From the NCBI GenBank assembly GCA_002171315.2, contig NHFS02000057.1, forward strand, positions 4,967 through 12,339: 7,373 nucleotides of DNA. Direction: 5' to 3'. The position numbers and the translations under genes were made by a program. Source of the DNA: Euryarchaeota archaeon TMED117. Its GTDB lineage: Archaea > Thermoplasmatota > Poseidoniia > Poseidoniales > Poseidoniaceae. Positions 6,692 through 7,373 of the stretch are shown here, piece after piece (the stretch's first letter is position 1; every line of letters starts with the position of its first letter). Under the pieces are notes generated by a model that worked only from the letters and a program-made list of their open reading frames with translations, did no database searches and was not told the DNA's origin.

Positions 6692-6705
6692 TGCACTTAT
6701 GTGCA
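6692..6705. promoter_or_regulatory. Perfect inverted repeat ahead of gpsA
   Basis: TGCAC, a 4-nt spacer and GTGCA form a perfect dyad ending 21 nt before the gpsA start and 8 nt before its ribosome binding site. As RNA it could form a 5-bp stem with a tetraloop; as DNA it could be an operator half-site pair. The in-frame ATG at 6704-6706 partly overlaps it. The rest of the 6671-6761 gap shows no clear promoter or terminator. It could be chance. Confidence 0.25.
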
Positions 6706-6761
6706 TTGCCTACAATTTGAGGTCCAAGAATTGGTTTCTCATGTGGAATGAAGTCACCGAA

Positions 6762-7373
6762 TCAGAATAAATCATCATCGTCTTCTTCTTCAAAAGTGAA
6801 ATCCTCTTCTTTGTCTTCCTTCTTCTTCGAAGCAGCTTTCGCCGGTTTCTTTTCTGGCTTCTTCTCTTCCTTTACCGGTTCTACGACGGGTTCTTCTGCA
6901 ACAGGTTCTGCAGTGCCGCCTTGACGGAGTTTAGCCATCTCTTCTTCTCGACGCTGAATATCTTCGACTGAGGTTCCAGTTTGAGCAGCGAGTGCTCTTC
7001 GTCGATCTTCTCGTGCTTTTCGCTCAAGTTGCTTATGCTTGGCTTTGTCAATGTTCTGTAGCATGTACATTGCATCGTGCTCAAGAAGCGGTGAATCGGA
7101 AATAAGGGTGATATCCAACCATCCCCCGTCTTCGACAATAAATTCTGCAAGTGGCTCAAAGTTGAGGTCAGACTTCTTGATTTGAGTGTAGTGCATTGCA
7201 TTTCCAGTTCGATGTTCAACTCCAGAAAAGTGACAATAGAATTCCTTTGTACCGATGGACTCGCGAACCATATCAAACAGTTCACCATAGTCTTCCGAGG
7301 TCTTCATTCGTCCATGCCCACGAGCGTGTATGTGTGCAATATTGAGGACTGGAATTGTTCCTTCAACGTGATT
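6762..7373 (-). CDS. Endonuclease IV-like TIM-barrel protein with charged acidic tail (5' end outside window)
   Basis: The frame is open to the right edge, giving 22 codons before the first in-window ATG (7307). Those codons encode family sequence, so the true start lies outside. The visible 203 residues are the C-terminal part. Residues 1-108 resemble the last strands of endonuclease IV (Nfo, AP endonuclease 2 fold), which cuts DNA at abasic sites: AHIHARGHG (13-21), CHFSGVEH (47-54), MHYTQIKKSD (60-69), LISDSPLLEHDA (90-101). His14, His48 and His61 fit metal ligands, while Asn11 and Asp93 replace the usual Asp and Glu. From about 110 comes a charged, probably helical stretch, then a Pro/Ala/Lys/Glu linker (155-190) and a terminal EEEDDDDLF. 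The barrel variant looks like the archaeal subfamily. Activity is unproven; a sugar isomerase-like relative is possible. gpsA follows after 91 nt. Confidence 0.75.
   Translation of the reverse strand, partial: NHVEGTIPVLNIAHIHARGHGRMKTSEDYGELFDMVRESIGTKEFYCHFSGVEHRTGNAMHYTQIKKSDLNFEPLAEFIVEDGGWLDITLISDSPLLEHDAMYMLQNIDKAKHKQLERKAREDRRRALAAQTGTSVEDIQRREEEMAKLRQGGTAEPVAEEPVVEPVKEEKKPEKKPAKAASKKKEDKEEDFTFEEEDDDDLF

Noticed and set aside
6671..6706. Twelve-residue N-terminal extension of gpsA from the ATG at 6706
   Set aside because: The Rossmann strand begins right after Met at 6670, as in other GpsA proteins, and a GAGG lies 9 nt before it. The extension has no family support.
6881..7288. 135-codon reading frame on the - strand overlapping the endonuclease IV-like gene
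   Set aside because: It lies in a different frame of the same strand as a gene with clear family motifs, has no recognisable domain, and is explained by the biased base use of the charged tail.
7305..7307. ATG at 7307 as the start of the right-edge - strand gene
   Set aside because: The frame is open upstream to the window edge, and the preceding 22 codons encode the conserved AHIHAR part of the endonuclease IV-like barrel, so this Met is internal.
1..7373. CRISPR array, tRNA, rRNA, insertion sequence or defence system
   Set aside because: No repeated spacer pattern, cloverleaf-like sequence, terminal inverted repeats, transposase or nuclease-toxin gene was seen. Nearly every base is in metabolic genes or the endonuclease IV-like gene.

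Overview
This is a gene-dense window (about 97% coding, no tRNA, rRNA, CRISPR array or mobile element seen). It holds two converging gene blocks. The + strand carries a tightly packed run of heme (protoporphyrin) biosynthesis genes: hemL, hemE, hemF and a HemY-type protoporphyrinogen oxidase. They are preceded by the last 12 codons of an unidentified upstream gene. The - strand carries, in transcription order from the right edge, the 3' part of an endonuclease IV-like TIM-barrel gene, gpsA (sn-glycerol-3-phosphate dehydrogenase) and hemH (ferrochelatase). The hemY and hemH stop codons overlap tail to tail at 4548-4551.

How the genes work together: HemL makes 5-aminolevulinate from glutamate-1-semialdehyde, so 5-aminolevulinate comes by the C5 route. 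HemE decarboxylates uroporphyrinogen III to coproporphyrinogen III. HemF (O2-dependent) makes protoporphyrinogen IX, HemY oxidises it to protoporphyrin IX, and HemH inserts Fe2+ to give protoheme. The porphobilinogen and uroporphyrinogen steps (HemB, HemC, HemD) and glutamyl-tRNA reductase (HemA) are not visible; some probably lie left of the window. The choice of HemF and HemY points to an aerobic organism using the classical protoporphyrin branch, not the siroheme or coproporphyrin branches. On the + strand, GAGG-type ribosome binding sites lie across the upstream stop codons, as expected for translational coupling.

Organism: only weak evidence is available. The endonuclease IV-like protein resembles the subfamily I associate with archaea, and it has a Lys/Glu/Pro-Ala tail ending in an acidic run. 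A bacterial-type gpsA together with bacterial-type heme genes would fit a surface-ocean Thermoplasmatota archaeon (Marine Group II/III, Poseidoniales-like). That is inference from memory of the families, and a bacterium cannot be excluded without searches. If it is archaeal, both the heme route and gpsA are notable, because most heme-making archaea use the siroheme-dependent (Ahb) route and archaeal lipids use sn-glycerol-1-phosphate.

The two largest non-coding gaps are 5577-5671 and 6671-6761. Each contains a short perfect inverted repeat 21-24 nt ahead of the next start codon. I do not see a clearly undescribed system. The best leads are the tailed endonuclease IV-like protein with changed metal ligands, the Cys-rich ferrochelatase insert, and the lipid and heme questions if the host is archaeal.
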